Source: Caulobacter sp. 602-2 (lineage in GTDB: Bacteria; Pseudomonadota; Alphaproteobacteria; Caulobacterales; Caulobacteraceae). Taken from it: a stretch of 64,000 nucleotides of DNA. The position numbers were made by a program, and so were the translations under genes. Each line of letters starts with the position of its first letter. The first letter of the stretch is position 1. The stretch spans positions 1-64,000 of the forward strand of contig NZ_JAAKGT010000010.1 in NCBI RefSeq assembly GCF_011043625.1, in the 5' to 3' direction. This document shows, in pieces, positions 25,532 to 34,305 of the stretch. The notes beneath the pieces are model-generated. The model had not been told where the DNA came from and did not search any database. It saw only the letters and a program-made list of their open reading frames with translations.

Positions 25532-26323
25532 CTACTCCTTCTTGTGCTTCCGCTCCGCCGCGCGGCGCGAGAGCATGTTCAGGCCCTCGACGCCGGCCGA
25601 GAAGGCCATGGCGGTGTAGATGTAGCCCTTGGGCACGTGCACCCCGAAGCCCTCGGCGATCAGCACCGTGCCGATCATCAAGAGGAAGCCCAGGGCCAGC
25701 ATGACCACGGTCGGGTTGGCGTTGATGAAGTTGCCCAGCGGGTCGGCGGCCAGCAGCATCACGGTCACGGCGGCGATCACGGCGATGACCATGATCGGCA
25801 GGTGATCGGTCATGCCCACGGCGGTCAGGATCGAGTCGATCGAGAACACCAGGTCCAAGAGGATGATCTGGAAGATCGCCGCGCCGACGTTCGAGATCAC
25901 GACGCCCGTCTTGTCGAGCACGTCGCCGCTCTCGTGCTTGGGGTCGACCGTGTGGTGGATCTCCTTGGTGGCCTTCCAGATCAGGAACAGGCCGCCGGCG
26001 ATCAGGATCAGGTCGCGCCAGGAGAAGGCCGTCTCGAAGGCCGGCTCGCCGTGGCTGCCCAGCGGGCCGACGATGCCCAGATTGAAGACCGGGGCGGTCA
26101 GGCCGACGATGAAGGCGATGGTCGACAGCAGCGCCAGGCGCATGATCAGCGCCAGCGAGATGCCGATGCGGCGCACGCGCTGGCGATGCTCGGGCGGCAG
26201 CCGGTTCGACAGGATCGAGATGAAGACCAGGTTGTCGATCCCGAGGACGATTTCCATGGTCACCAGGGTGACGAGGGCGGCCCAGGCGCCCGGGTCGGTG
26301 GCGAGTTGAAGGAGTTCGTTCAT
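25532..26323 (-). CDS. TerC family membrane protein
   Basis: A 263-residue integral membrane protein with about seven helices. The two TerC signature segments are present: [11 protein letters not shown] with E24 and D30, and [14 protein letters not shown] with D157 and D163. The acidic residues inside the membrane suggest divalent cation export. Family members such as Alx/MeeF export Mn2+, often to metalate exported proteins. The substrate here is inferred. A histidine-rich loop ([14 protein letters not shown], 121-134) faces the cytosol or periplasm. Single gene, convergent with the ybaL-type gene and separated by a palindromic repeat. Confidence 0.9.
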   Translation of the reverse strand: MNELLQLATDPGAWAALVTLVTMEIVLGIDNLVFISILSNRLPPEHRQRVRRIGISLALIMRLALLSTIAFIVGLTAPVFNLGIVGPLGSHGEPAFETAFSWRDLILIAGGLFLIWKATKEIHHTVDPKHESGDVLDKTGVVISNVGAAIFQIILLDLVFSIDSILTAVGMTDHLPIMVIAVIAAVTVMLLAADPLGNFINANPTVVMLALGFLLMIGTVLIAEGFGVHVPKGYIYTAMAFSAGVEGLNMLSRRAAERKHKKE

Positions 26324-26440
26324 GGGTCCCGGTTAGGCTGAGTGAGAATTGAGCAGGTCCCAGCCCGCCGCAGAGCCCGCCGCGGCCGCCAAACGGCGGT
26401 CGGCGAATTGCGGCGAAACTCGGACACGGAAGAAGCAGAT

Positions 26441-27538
26441 ATGCCTGACGCCGCCCATATCAAGCCCCTAACCGCTTTGCGGTTTTTCGCCGCCTTCTGG
26501 GTGGTGATGTACCACTACTGGCCAAACCTCGCCGTGGACGGAACGGTTCCCGGCGTCGTGGCCAAGGGCTACCTGGGCGTCGAGGCCTTCTTCATCCTCT
26601 CGGGCTTCATCCTCTGCCACGTCTATCTGACGGCTTTCGGCGAGGGCCGGTTCGGCTATGGCGGCTTCCTGTGGAACCGGCTGGCGCGGGTCTATCCGCT
26701 GCACCTCTTCACCCTGGCGGGCGTGGGCCTGATGGCGGTCGCCGCCGGGATCGCCGGCATCGCCGTCGACAAGAACATGCTGGCCTGGGACGCCCTGCCG
26801 GCCAACCTGCTGCTGGTCCAGGCCTGGGGCTTCGCGCCGGTGTCGGGCTGGAACCACCCCTCGTGGTCGATCTCGGCCGAGTGGTTCGCCTATCTCAGCT
26901 TCCCGGCCTTCGCCTTCGTCGCCTGGAAGCTGCGGCAACGGCCGCTGGTGCTGCTGGGCGCGGCTCTGCTGGTGATCGCCGGGCTCTATCCGGCCTTCGA
27001 AAAGCTGGCCGGATTCTCGCTGACCGAGGCCACGATCCGCTGGGGCGCCCTGCGCATCGTGCCGTGCTTCTTCTACGGCTGCGCCCTCTACACCCTGTGG
27101 AAGAGCCAGGACCTGAGCCTTCGCGGCGCGGGAATCGGCGCCGCTTTCGCGGGCCTCCTGCTGCTCGCTACAGTGCAGCTCCAGGCGCCCGATGCGTTGA
27201 TCGTGACCATTTTGGGCGGATTTATTCTATCCCTGGCGCGCCTGGCCAAGGCCGGTTCGACCTTCGCTTCGCAAAGCATGTTCGTGTATCTGGGCGAGAT
27301 CAGCTACTCGACTTACATGATCTGCATCCCGTGGAAGATCCTGGCGATCAACGGCGCGGCAAAGCTCTTGAACATAGAGGGCGACAAACTGCCGCTGGCC
27401 GTCTGGGCGTTAATCGTCGCAGCCTTGGTTCCACTGTCGGCGGCGTCGTATCACCTGGTGGAAAAGCCGGCCCGAGACTTCATGAAATCTGTGGCCAAGC
27501 GACGCCGTAGCGCGGCCGCAACCGCCACTGTGGCCTAA
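26441..27538 (+). CDS. Acyltransferase family 3 membrane protein
   Basis: A 365-residue membrane protein of the OafA/YrhL/NodX acyltransferase-3 family with about ten helices. IKPLTALRFFAAFWVVMYHY contains the conserved R14 and H25, and FFILSGFILCHVYL is the second signature. NHPSWSISAEWFAYLSFP is the third. The enzyme transfers acetyl or other acyl groups from CoA to a cell-surface sugar or lipid. The acceptor is unknown. The ATG at 26441 behind GAAGAAG is preferred to an in-frame upstream start at 26342, whose extra residues are basic and not family-like. Confidence 0.9.
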   Translation: MPDAAHIKPLTALRFFAAFWVVMYHYWPNLAVDGTVPGVVAKGYLGVEAFFILSGFILCHVYLTAFGEGRFGYGGFLWNRLARVYPLHLFTLAGVGLMAVAAGIAGIAVDKNMLAWDALPANLLLVQAWGFAPVSGWNHPSWSISAEWFAYLSFPAFAFVAWKLRQRPLVLLGAALLVIAGLYPAFEKLAGFSLTEATIRWGALRIVPCFFYGCALYTLWKSQDLSLRGAGIGAAFAGLLLLATVQLQAPDALIVTILGGFILSLARLAKAGSTFASQSMFVYLGEISYSTYMICIPWKILAINGAAKLLNIEGDKLPLAVWALIVAALVPLSAASYHLVEKPARDFMKSVAKRRRSAAATATVA

Positions 27539-27607
27539 TAAACACTCTTTTCATATTTTTCCGTCAGGGTTATCCCCCTACCCAGTGACGCGGGGGAGTA
27601 CCCAAGC

Positions 27608-28294
27608 ATGACGAAACGGAAGAGAGCCCTTTGGGGTTCCCTGGCCGCTGCGGCCATGATCAGCCTCGCGCCGATCTCGAGCGCCGTGGCCGACGGGTAC
27701 TGGCAGTGCGTCCCCTTCGCCCGCCTGATGTCGGGCATCCAGATCTTCGGCGACGCCCGCACCTGGTGGGGCCAGGCCACCGGCAAGTACGAGACCGGTT
27801 TCACGCCCAAGGCCGGCGCCGTCCTCTGCTTCAAGCCCACCGGCCGCATGAACCTCGGCCACGTCGCCTTCGTTTCGCAGGTGCTGACCGACCGGGTGAT
27901 CCAGGTCACCCACGCCAACTGGTCCGTCATGAACGGCGCCCGCGGCCAGGTCGAGAAGGACGTCACCGTCGTCGACGTCTCGCCCGCCGGCGACTGGAGC
28001 CAGGTCAAGGTCTGGTACGACCCGATCCGCGATCTGGGCACCACGGTCTATCCGACCCACGGCTTCATCTATCAGAACCAGCAGGCGATCACGATCGCCG
28101 CGGCCACCAGCAAGCTGGCGCTCGCCCAGAACGCCGCCGTGTCGCTGGCCAAGCAGGCCGCCAACCAGGTCGCCTCGTCGGTCCGCGCCAACCCGCTGGA
28201 CATGATCAACCAGGCCGCCGACTCCACCGACCGCATCGCCGCCCTGATCGCCGCCGCCCAAGGCGACGACAAGCAGGCCCAGCAGCCGCGCTGA
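27608..28294 (+). CDS. Secreted CHAP-domain peptidoglycan hydrolase
   Basis: A 228-residue protein. The signal peptide (1-29, cut after AVADG or nearby) is followed directly by the CHAP domain (about 31-140), with C34 in YWQCVPFAR, H85 in LGHVAFV and N104 in THANW as the Cys-His-Asn triad. The rest (150-228) is helical and alanine-rich with no recognised cell-wall-binding repeat. CHAP enzymes cut amide bonds in the peptide stems of peptidoglycan. GGGGGAG lies 9 bases before the ATG. The catalytic cysteine sits within a few residues of the mature N-terminus, as in several alphaproteobacterial CHAP proteins. Confidence 0.88.
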   Translation: MTKRKRALWGSLAAAAMISLAPISSAVADGYWQCVPFARLMSGIQIFGDARTWWGQATGKYETGFTPKAGAVLCFKPTGRMNLGHVAFVSQVLTDRVIQVTHANWSVMNGARGQVEKDVTVVDVSPAGDWSQVKVWYDPIRDLGTTVYPTHGFIYQNQQAITIAAATSKLALAQNAAVSLAKQAANQVASSVRANPLDMINQAADSTDRIAALIAAAQGDDKQAQQPR

Positions 28295-28377
28295 TCTCCG
28301 CATCGATCGACGCCCAGGTGCGTTGACGCGACCCAAAGCCCCTGCCACACCCGTGAGGTGAAGGTCCGGGTCGATCC

Positions 28378-29337
28378 ATGCTGAGAGTTCTCCGACAAGG
28401 CGCCCCGGGCTTCGAGCCGGGCGGCCATACGCCCGACTGGCGGCTGCCGGCCGACGCCGTCTGGATCGAGCTCGTCGACCCCACCCGCGCCGAGGAAGTG
28501 GCCGTCGAGCAGTCGATCGGCCTGCTGCTGCCCACCCGCGAGGAAATGGCCGAGATCGAGGCCTCCTCGCGCCTCTACCAGGAGGACGGCGGCACCTTCA
28601 TGACCGCCACGATCCTGGTCAACGCCGAGGGCGAGCTGCCCACGGCCGCGCCGGTGACCTTCGTGCTGGCAGGCGACAAGCTGGTGACCATCCGCTACGT
28701 CGAGCCCCGCGCCTTCTCGGTGTTCGCCGCCCAGGCCGAGCGCCAGCCCAGCCTGTGCCCGCACGGCCCGCAGACCTTCCTTGGCCTGCTGGACGCCATC
28801 GTCGACCGCACCGCCGACATCCTCGAGCGCACCGCCGGCGAGGTCGAGGCCCAGTCGCGCACCATCTTCAGCCGCCCGCGCGGCGCGGCCTTCGAAAAAA
28901 TCCTCAGCCGCCTGGGCCGGGCCCAGAACGTCAACGCCAAGGCCCGCGACAGCCTGGTCAGCCTGGCGCGCCTGCTGTCGTTCGCCAGCCTCGCCGAGCA
29001 GTTCGAGGGCGACAAGGACCTGCGCGACCACCTCAAATCGCTGCAGCGCGACGTGCAGTCGATCACCGACCACTCCAGCTACCTGTCGGGCAACATCACC
29101 TTCCTGCTCGACGCGGCGCTGGGCTTCATCAACATCGAGCAGAACCAGATCTTCAAGATCTTCTCGGTGTTCTCGGCCGTGTTCCTGCCGCCGACCCTGA
29201 TCGCCGGGATCTACGGGATGAACTTCGAGCACATGCCTGAACTGCGCTGGATGGAGGGCTATCCGATGGCGCTGGGGCTGATGCTGGCCGCGGCCCTGTT
29301 CCCGCTGATCTGGTTCCGCCGAAAAGGCTGGCTGTGA
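28378..29337 (+). CDS. corA: CorA-family magnesium/cobalt channel
   Basis: A 319-residue cation channel. The large N-terminal cytosolic alpha/beta domain (1-~255) has the long stalk helix region (residues ~165-250). Two C-terminal helices follow, with the GMN filter at 280-282 (YGMNFEHMPEL), where the FEHMPEL loop is the classic pore-mouth sequence. The C-terminus is basic (FRRKGWL). It imports Mg2+ down the membrane potential as a pentamer. TerC and two antiporters lie nearby, giving a local cluster of ion transporters, though with no sign of one operon. Confidence 0.95.
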   Translation: MLRVLRQGAPGFEPGGHTPDWRLPADAVWIELVDPTRAEEVAVEQSIGLLLPTREEMAEIEASSRLYQEDGGTFMTATILVNAEGELPTAAPVTFVLAGDKLVTIRYVEPRAFSVFAAQAERQPSLCPHGPQTFLGLLDAIVDRTADILERTAGEVEAQSRTIFSRPRGAAFEKILSRLGRAQNVNAKARDSLVSLARLLSFASLAEQFEGDKDLRDHLKSLQRDVQSITDHSSYLSGNITFLLDAALGFINIEQNQIFKIFSVFSAVFLPPTLIAGIYGMNFEHMPELRWMEGYPMALGLMLAAALFPLIWFRRKGWL

Positions 29338-29417
29338 CTTGTTTCACAGCCGCAAAACAAACCGTTCCTTAAGCGGAGCTTCGGCATAAACGGCCGGAAC
29401 ACTTGATAAAAACACCG

Positions 29418-30665
29418 ATGTCGCCCCTTCCCGCCCCTTCGCCGCAGAGCCTGATCCGCAAGGCTCCCGCCGCCGCCGTCAAGGCCGCGGTGGAGGCGCA
29501 CGCGCGGTACCTCAAGGGCCTGCCGGCCGGGCGGCGCGCGACCCTGGCCTATCTGGACCTGTCGCACTTCGAGCTGGACGGCGCCGACCTGTCCGAGGCC
29601 GACCTGACCGGCGCGCTGCTGGCCGGGGCCTCGCTGCGCGGGGCGGTGCTGGATCGGGCGGTTCTGTACGGCGCGGACCTGCGCGACGCCGACCTGCGCG
29701 GCGCGCGCCTGACCCGGGTCGACATGCGCGGGGCCTATCTGCGCGGGGCCAACCTGTCGGGCGCCGACCTCTCCGGCTGCGACCTGCGCGAGGGGCTGAC
29801 CGCCGTGCAGGACGGGGCCGAGGGCTTCCGCCTGCTGCGCCATGCCGAGGACGGCGCCGGCCTCGACTACGCCCTCTTGAAGGGCGCCAAGATGAGCGGG
29901 GCCCAGATGTCGGGCGCCTTCGCCCGCGCCGCCGACCTGACCGACGCCGACCTGTCGGGCGCCACGCTGTCGGGCGCGCGGCTGAACAACGCCACCATGA
30001 ACCGGGTCGACCTGACCAACGCCGAGATCTTCGGGGCCGACCTGTCGGGCGCCCTGCTGCGCCGCGCGGTGCTGACCGGCGTCGACACTTCCGGCGCCAA
30101 TCTCGAGGACGCCGACCTGGCCGAGGTGCTGCGCGCCCCGCCGCCGCTGATCTATGTCGACGACCAGCCTCTGCACGAGCTTCTGGAAGCCCACGAGGCG
30201 TTCTGCGCCAGCAGCGGCGCCAAGGGTCGGGCGGCCAGCATCCCGCAGGTCGACTTCCGCCCCCTGCGCCGCCTGAAGGGCCGCAAGCTGAGCGGCCTTT
30301 CCGCCCCCGGCGCGATCTTCTTCGGCATGGACCTGGAGGGCGTCGAACTGCAGGGCGCCAACCTCGTCGGCGCCGACCTGCGCGGGGCCAACCTGCGCAA
30401 GGCCGACCTGCGCGGCGCGCGCCTGGCCGACGCCGACCTGGCCCGGGCCGACCTGACGGGCGCCAAGCTGGGACCGCTGGTCATCGGCGAGGGCCGCGCC
30501 CTGCGCGCCGACCTGACCCGCGCGGTGCTGCGCGGCGCCAACCTGTCTGGGGCCAGCGCCGCCCGCGCCCGCCTGATCGGCGCGGACCTGTCGCGCGCCA
30601 ACCTTTCCGGCTGCGACCTGCGCGGCGCGGAGCTTCCCGAGGGCCTCGTCCCGCCCAAGGGCTGA
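29418..30665 (+). CDS. Pentapeptide-repeat protein
   Basis: A 415-residue protein made mostly of A(D/N)LxG-type pentapeptides in two blocks: about residues 45-235 and 290-410. A non-repeat spacer (about 236-290) contains PPPLIYVDDQPLHELLEAHE. Each block folds as a right-handed square beta-helix. The short interruption in block 1 (about residues 130-155) may be a loop. Some pentapeptide proteins mimic DNA and protect gyrase; others are effectors or scaffolds. No signal peptide is visible, so it is likely cytosolic. The ATG at 29418 is chosen over an in-frame TTG at 29403. The function is unknown. Confidence 0.88.
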   Translation: MSPLPAPSPQSLIRKAPAAAVKAAVEAHARYLKGLPAGRRATLAYLDLSHFELDGADLSEADLTGALLAGASLRGAVLDRAVLYGADLRDADLRGARLTRVDMRGAYLRGANLSGADLSGCDLREGLTAVQDGAEGFRLLRHAEDGAGLDYALLKGAKMSGAQMSGAFARAADLTDADLSGATLSGARLNNATMNRVDLTNAEIFGADLSGALLRRAVLTGVDTSGANLEDADLAEVLRAPPPLIYVDDQPLHELLEAHEAFCASSGAKGRAASIPQVDFRPLRRLKGRKLSGLSAPGAIFFGMDLEGVELQGANLVGADLRGANLRKADLRGARLADADLARADLTGAKLGPLVIGEGRALRADLTRAVLRGANLSGASAARARLIGADLSRANLSGCDLRGAELPEGLVPPKG

Positions 30666-30740
30666 GCAATACCTTTTCCGACTTTCCTTATTGCGCCCAC
30701 CCGCTACACGAAGGCCCTCGCATACGAACCGGAGGGCGCG

Positions 30741-31853
30741 ATGGGATTTCGAGGGCTTGTGACGGCCGCGGCTCTGGCCGCCCTGGTTCCCGTCCTCGCG
30801 CTGGCCCAGCCGCGCCTGGCCCCCGCTCCCGAAACGCCCGCCCTGACGCCCCTGCCCGCCCTGGCCGGCGGCCGCGTCGTCGCCGGGCCGGAAGGCTGGA
30901 CCTACCAGTGGCCCAGCGCCCGCTTCGAGGCCGCCTTCGCGGGCGAGGCTGTGCTGTTCAAGGTCGGGGCCGGCGACCAGATCCTGCACCTTTCCATCGA
31001 CGGCGCGCCGGTCGGCCGCCTGGTCAAGCCCGCCCCCGGCCTCTACCGCATCGAGGGCCTGGCCAACGGCCGCCATCTGGTGCGCGCCAGCGTCGTCAAC
31101 GAGATGCAGGCCGCCCCGGCCCGCTTCGGCGGCTTCTTCCTGGACGGCGGCCAGGCGCAGTCCCTCCCCTTGCCCCTGGCCGCGCCCCGTCGCCAGATCG
31201 AGTTCATCGGCGACTCCCACAGCGTCGGCTACGGCGACGCCTCCGACGTCCGCGCCTGCCCGGGTGACGGCGTGTGGATGACCACCGACAACTCCATCGC
31301 CTTCGGACCGCTGACCGCCCAGCGCTTCGGCGCCGACCGCCAGGTCAACGCCATCTCGGGCCGGGGAATCGTGCGCAATTTCGACGGCATGGGCGGCGAC
31401 ACCCTGCCGATCGCCTGGCCCAAGGCCCTGCTGGGCGACGCCCCCGGCTACCGCGACGACAACTGGCGCCCGCAGGTGGTGGTGATCAACCTGGGCACCA
31501 ACGACTTCTCCACGCCGCTGAAGGCCGGCGAGCGGTGGAAGGACCGCCAGGCCCTGCGCGACGACTACGTGGCCGCCTACGCCCGCTTCGTGCGCGACAT
31601 CCGCGCCCGCCAGCCCCAGGCCTTCGTGATCCTGCTGGCCCCGCCCAGCGCCGAAGGCGAGATCGCCGCCCAGGTCGACCGCGTCGCCGAGGCGCTGAAG
31701 GCCGATGGCGAGACCCGCCTGGCCGTCATTCCGGTGGGCGAGATGGAGCTGACCGGCTGCGACTGGCACCCCTCGGCCCGCGACCAGCAGGGGATTTCCG
31801 CCCGCCTGTCGGCCTTCCTCGATCAGCGGCCGGAGATCTGGCAGGGACGCTGA
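30741..31853 (+). CDS. Secreted SGNH-hydrolase, carbohydrate esterase family 2-like
   Basis: A 370-residue exported esterase. A signal peptide (1-22, ending ALA) is followed by a jelly-roll domain (about 45-145) and an SGNH domain (150-370). FIGDSHSVGYG gives the nucleophile S159, NLGTNDF is block III, and D341-x-H343 (CDWHPS) supplies the catalytic Asp/His. The two-domain order matches CE2 acetyl-xylan esterases, which remove acetyl groups from plant polysaccharides, fitting a freshwater or soil saprophyte. EGGGCG-like SD (CGGAGGGCG) directly precedes the ATG. It is single-gene. Confidence 0.9.
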   Translation: MGFRGLVTAAALAALVPVLALAQPRLAPAPETPALTPLPALAGGRVVAGPEGWTYQWPSARFEAAFAGEAVLFKVGAGDQILHLSIDGAPVGRLVKPAPGLYRIEGLANGRHLVRASVVNEMQAAPARFGGFFLDGGQAQSLPLPLAAPRRQIEFIGDSHSVGYGDASDVRACPGDGVWMTTDNSIAFGPLTAQRFGADRQVNAISGRGIVRNFDGMGGDTLPIAWPKALLGDAPGYRDDNWRPQVVVINLGTNDFSTPLKAGERWKDRQALRDDYVAAYARFVRDIRARQPQAFVILLAPPSAEGEIAAQVDRVAEALKADGETRLAVIPVGEMELTGCDWHPSARDQQGISARLSAFLDQRPEIWQGR

Positions 31854-31898
31854 TCCCGGCGCTTGACGAGGCCCCTCGGCGCGCCTCAACCTTGAGTG

Positions 31899-32477
31899 AT
31901 GAACGCGCGTACCCTCCTGGCCCTGTCCGCCGCCGGCGCCGCCCTGCTGGGCGGCGGGGCCCTGGCCGTCTCGGCCGTCTCCAAGCCCGTCGCCCCGCCG
32001 AACCTGAGCAGCGAACTGGCGGCCTTCCGCGACGTGTGCATCGCGCCGGCCTCGCACCTCGAGATCCGCCGCAAGGCCCGCGCCACCGGCTGGACGGCCA
32101 TGGACCCGAAGGCCGCCCCGCCGCTGCTGGCCGGCATCGGCGCCAGCGACATCCAGGAGATCCGCACCGGAACGATCGCCGGCCGCCCGGCCATGCTGAT
32201 GGTCAGCAACCTGGGCGGAACCTCCGAGTGCCGCCTCTATCTGCAGCCCGCCGATCCGGTCGCCACCGTCGCCCGGCTGAAGGCCGAGCCGGTGCTGGGC
32301 TCGCCGCTGGGCGAGCCCGACTTCGACGACGTGATGAACTATCCCGCCGGCTGGAAGGCCATCGGCTGGCATCGCAGCAACGCCGGCGGCTGGCGCACCG
32401 TGCACTACAGCTTCGACCCCGACGGCCAGGGCCCCAACGCCGGCTGGCAGGCGATCGAGATCACCCGCAAGATCTGA
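31899..32477 (+). CDS. Secreted protein of unknown function
   Basis: A 192-residue exported protein starting MNARTLLALSAAGAALL, signal peptide or membrane anchor in the first ~28 residues. Two cysteines (DVCIAPA, TSECRLY) may form a disulfide. It shows an alpha/beta pattern with a long conserved-looking tail (WRTVHYSFDPDGQG). I recognise no known domain; similar secreted proteins of about this size occur in Caulobacterales. An overlapping GTG at 31896 is an alternative start. Confidence 0.65.
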   Translation: MNARTLLALSAAGAALLGGGALAVSAVSKPVAPPNLSSELAAFRDVCIAPASHLEIRRKARATGWTAMDPKAAPPLLAGIGASDIQEIRTGTIAGRPAMLMVSNLGGTSECRLYLQPADPVATVARLKAEPVLGSPLGEPDFDDVMNYPAGWKAIGWHRSNAGGWRTVHYSFDPDGQGPNAGWQAIEITRKI

Positions 32478-32489
32478 TGCGAGGCGGGG

Positions 32490-33347
32490 TCAGATCCCCG
32501 CCTTGATCGGCGCCAGGTCCGGATAGACCGGTTCGCGCTTGCCCGCCTTGGCGGCGAAGGCCTCGGCCATGTGCGGCCCCGCCAGCATGCCCGACTGCCA
32601 GACCGCCAGATAGTCCAGCGTATCGGCCACCGAGTGGTCGCGGGCGTAGTTGATGATCACCTTGCTGCCGGTCACCGCCAGCGGCGTCTTGCCGGCGATC
32701 TCGCGGGCGGTCTCCAGGGCGTGGGCGACCACGGCCTCGTGGCTGTCGAACACGGCGTTGACGAGGCCCAGCTCCAGGGCCTTCTGCGCCGGCAGCTTGC
32801 GGCCGGTATAGGCCAGCTCCTTGACCCAGCCCTCGGGGATCAGCTTGCACAGGCGCGGGAAGGTGCCCACGTCGGCGGTCATGCCGATGTTGATCTCCTG
32901 GATCACGAAATAGGCGTCGGCCGTGGCGTAGCGGATGTCGCAGGCGGTGGCGAAGTCGACCGCGCCGCCGATGCAGCCGCCCTGGATGGCCATGATCACC
33001 GGCATCCGCGCCCGCTCCAGACACGAGAAGGTCTCCTGCAGGCCCTTGACCTTGTGGCGGAAGGCCTCGGCGGCCACGTGGCGGTCGACGGGCTCGCCGC
33101 CGGTGATGCCCTCGTCGGCGAACACCGAAAGATCCATGCCCGCGCTGAAGTGCTTGCCGGTCGAGGAGATGACGATGGCCCGCACGCCGCCCCGCCCGTC
33201 GAGGTCGTTCACGATCGCCGGCAGCTCACGCCAGAACGAACGCGTCATGCTGTTGAAGCTTTCCGCCCTTATCAGCTTGAGGTGAGCGACGCCCGCTTCG
33301 ACCTCTACCTTAAAGCAGCTATAGTCGGACGGTGTTTCATTACCCAT
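32490..33347 (-). CDS. Dienoyl-CoA isomerase-type crotonase
   Basis: A 285-residue enoyl-CoA hydratase/isomerase. The oxyanion-hole segments are HFSAGMDLSVF and IQGGCIGGAVDF. D131, E151 and D159 sit at the exact spacing (20 and 28 residues) of D176, E196 and D204 of rat delta3,5-delta2,4-dienoyl-CoA isomerase. ARDHSVADTLDYLAVW matches a segment characteristic of that enzyme. It therefore probably shifts double bonds during breakdown of unsaturated fatty acids. GGGAGG lies 6 bases before the ATG. A TetR-like palindrome lies just upstream. Confidence 0.9.
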   Translation of the reverse strand: MGNETPSDYSCFKVEVEAGVAHLKLIRAESFNSMTRSFWRELPAIVNDLDGRGGVRAIVISSTGKHFSAGMDLSVFADEGITGGEPVDRHVAAEAFRHKVKGLQETFSCLERARMPVIMAIQGGCIGGAVDFATACDIRYATADAYFVIQEINIGMTADVGTFPRLCKLIPEGWVKELAYTGRKLPAQKALELGLVNAVFDSHEAVVAHALETAREIAGKTPLAVTGSKVIINYARDHSVADTLDYLAVWQSGMLAGPHMAEAFAAKAGKREPVYPDLAPIKAGI

Positions 33348-33363
33348 CGTCGCCTCCCTTATC

Positions 33364-33381
33364 ATTGTTCACCTGAACGAT
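33364..33381. promoter_or_regulatory. TetR-type operator candidate upstream of the crotonase gene
   Basis: ATTGTTCACCTGAACGAT is an 18-bp imperfect palindrome (7 of 9 pairs match), 17 bases upstream of the crotonase start. It also lies 91 bases from the divergent SH3b gene. Size and GTTCA/TGAAC half-sites fit TetR-family regulators of acyl-CoA metabolism. No regulator gene is nearby. Confidence 0.5.
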
Positions 33382-33471
33382 AGCACGGGCGGCGGCGGCG
33401 ACGTCAAATCCGGCGGACGCATCGTCCTTTCCCCAGAGGACGACGATCCGCCCCGCGCAAGGAGCCACGTC

Positions 33472-34260
33472 ATGAGCAAGTCCATCCCCGCCGCCCTGTC
33501 GATCGCCGCCCTGCTGGGCGCGGGCCTGGCCGCGCCCGCCCCCGCCCTGGCCCAGGGCAAGCCGCTGGGCGGCCTGTTCTCGTGCGACGCCAGCGGCGGC
33601 AAGCAGGAGGGCGGCGCCCTGATCGGGGCCGGCGTCGGCGCCCTGCTGGGCACCCAGGTGGCCAAGAACGAGAAGGGTCTGGGCGCCCTGGTCGGCGCGG
33701 CCGCCGGCGCGGCGGCGGGCTCGTACATCGGCTGCCGCATGCAGTCGACCGACACCGCCCGCGCCCAGGCCGCCACCAAGAAGGCCCTGGAAACCGGCCA
33801 GTCACAGGCCTGGAGCAACCCGCGCACCGGCGCCTCGGGCCGCATCGACGTGGTGGCCTCGACCTACGGCCCGCCGATCGCCGGCGACCAGCTGCGCTTC
33901 GAGCGCAACATCCGTCAGCTCGCCAGCTACGACGCCGTCGGCGCCGACTACACCGTCCGCTCGACCGCCAACCTGCGCGCCGGTCCGTCGACCAGCGAGA
34001 GCGTGGTCGGCAAGCTGTCGGCCGGCGAGCGCGTCGAGGTGCTGGGCGGCGTGCCCGGCTCCAACTGGCTGCTGGTCGGCCGCGGCGGCTACGGGACGGG
34101 CTACGTGTCGAGCAGCCTGCTGACCGCCAGCGGCTACGGCCCCGAGCCGTCGTGCCGCACCATCGCCGCCCAGATCTCGACCCGCGGCCAGCGCCCGGCC
34201 ACCGAGCGCTACAACGCCTGCAAGGACGGCCGCGGCGAGTGGCAGCTGACGCAGGTCTGA
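33472..34260 (+). CDS. Envelope protein with glycine-zipper and SH3b domain
   Basis: A 262-residue exported protein: signal peptide (1-28, ending ALAQ), a glycine-zipper two-helix segment (about 48-85, ALIGAGVGALLGTQVAK and LVGAAAGAAAGSYIG), a linker, then an SH3b domain (about 160-222) with YTVRSTANLRAGPS and GWSNW-like SGSNWLLVGRGG. Two late cysteines (SCRTIA, NACKDG) may form a disulfide. Glycine zippers insert in or oligomerise at membranes, and SH3b domains bind peptidoglycan peptides. Together they suggest an outer-membrane/wall adaptor. A strong hairpin follows. Confidence 0.85.
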   Translation: MSKSIPAALSIAALLGAGLAAPAPALAQGKPLGGLFSCDASGGKQEGGALIGAGVGALLGTQVAKNEKGLGALVGAAAGAAAGSYIGCRMQSTDTARAQAATKKALETGQSQAWSNPRTGASGRIDVVASTYGPPIAGDQLRFERNIRQLASYDAVGADYTVRSTANLRAGPSTSESVVGKLSAGERVEVLGGVPGSNWLLVGRGGYGTGYVSSSLLTASGYGPEPSCRTIAAQISTRGQRPATERYNACKDGRGEWQLTQV

Positions 34261-34267
34261 TGGCCGC

Positions 34268-34296
34268 ACGCCTCTCCCGCCCGGTGGGAGAGGCGT
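34268..34296. terminator. Hairpin between convergent genes
   Basis: A perfect 11-bp stem (ACGCCTCTCCC 34268-34278, complement 34286-34296) has a 7-base loop. There is no T-run. It likely ends both convergent transcripts or protects their 3' ends. Confidence 0.55.
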
Positions 34297-34305
34297 CACC
34301 ATCCG

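Noticed and set aside
29259-32405. A 1048-codon minus-strand frame covering CorA, pentapeptide, SGNH and secreted genes
   Set aside because: It spans several well-supported plus-strand genes and their gaps, and reads as Gly/Ala/Arg-rich sequence without domains.
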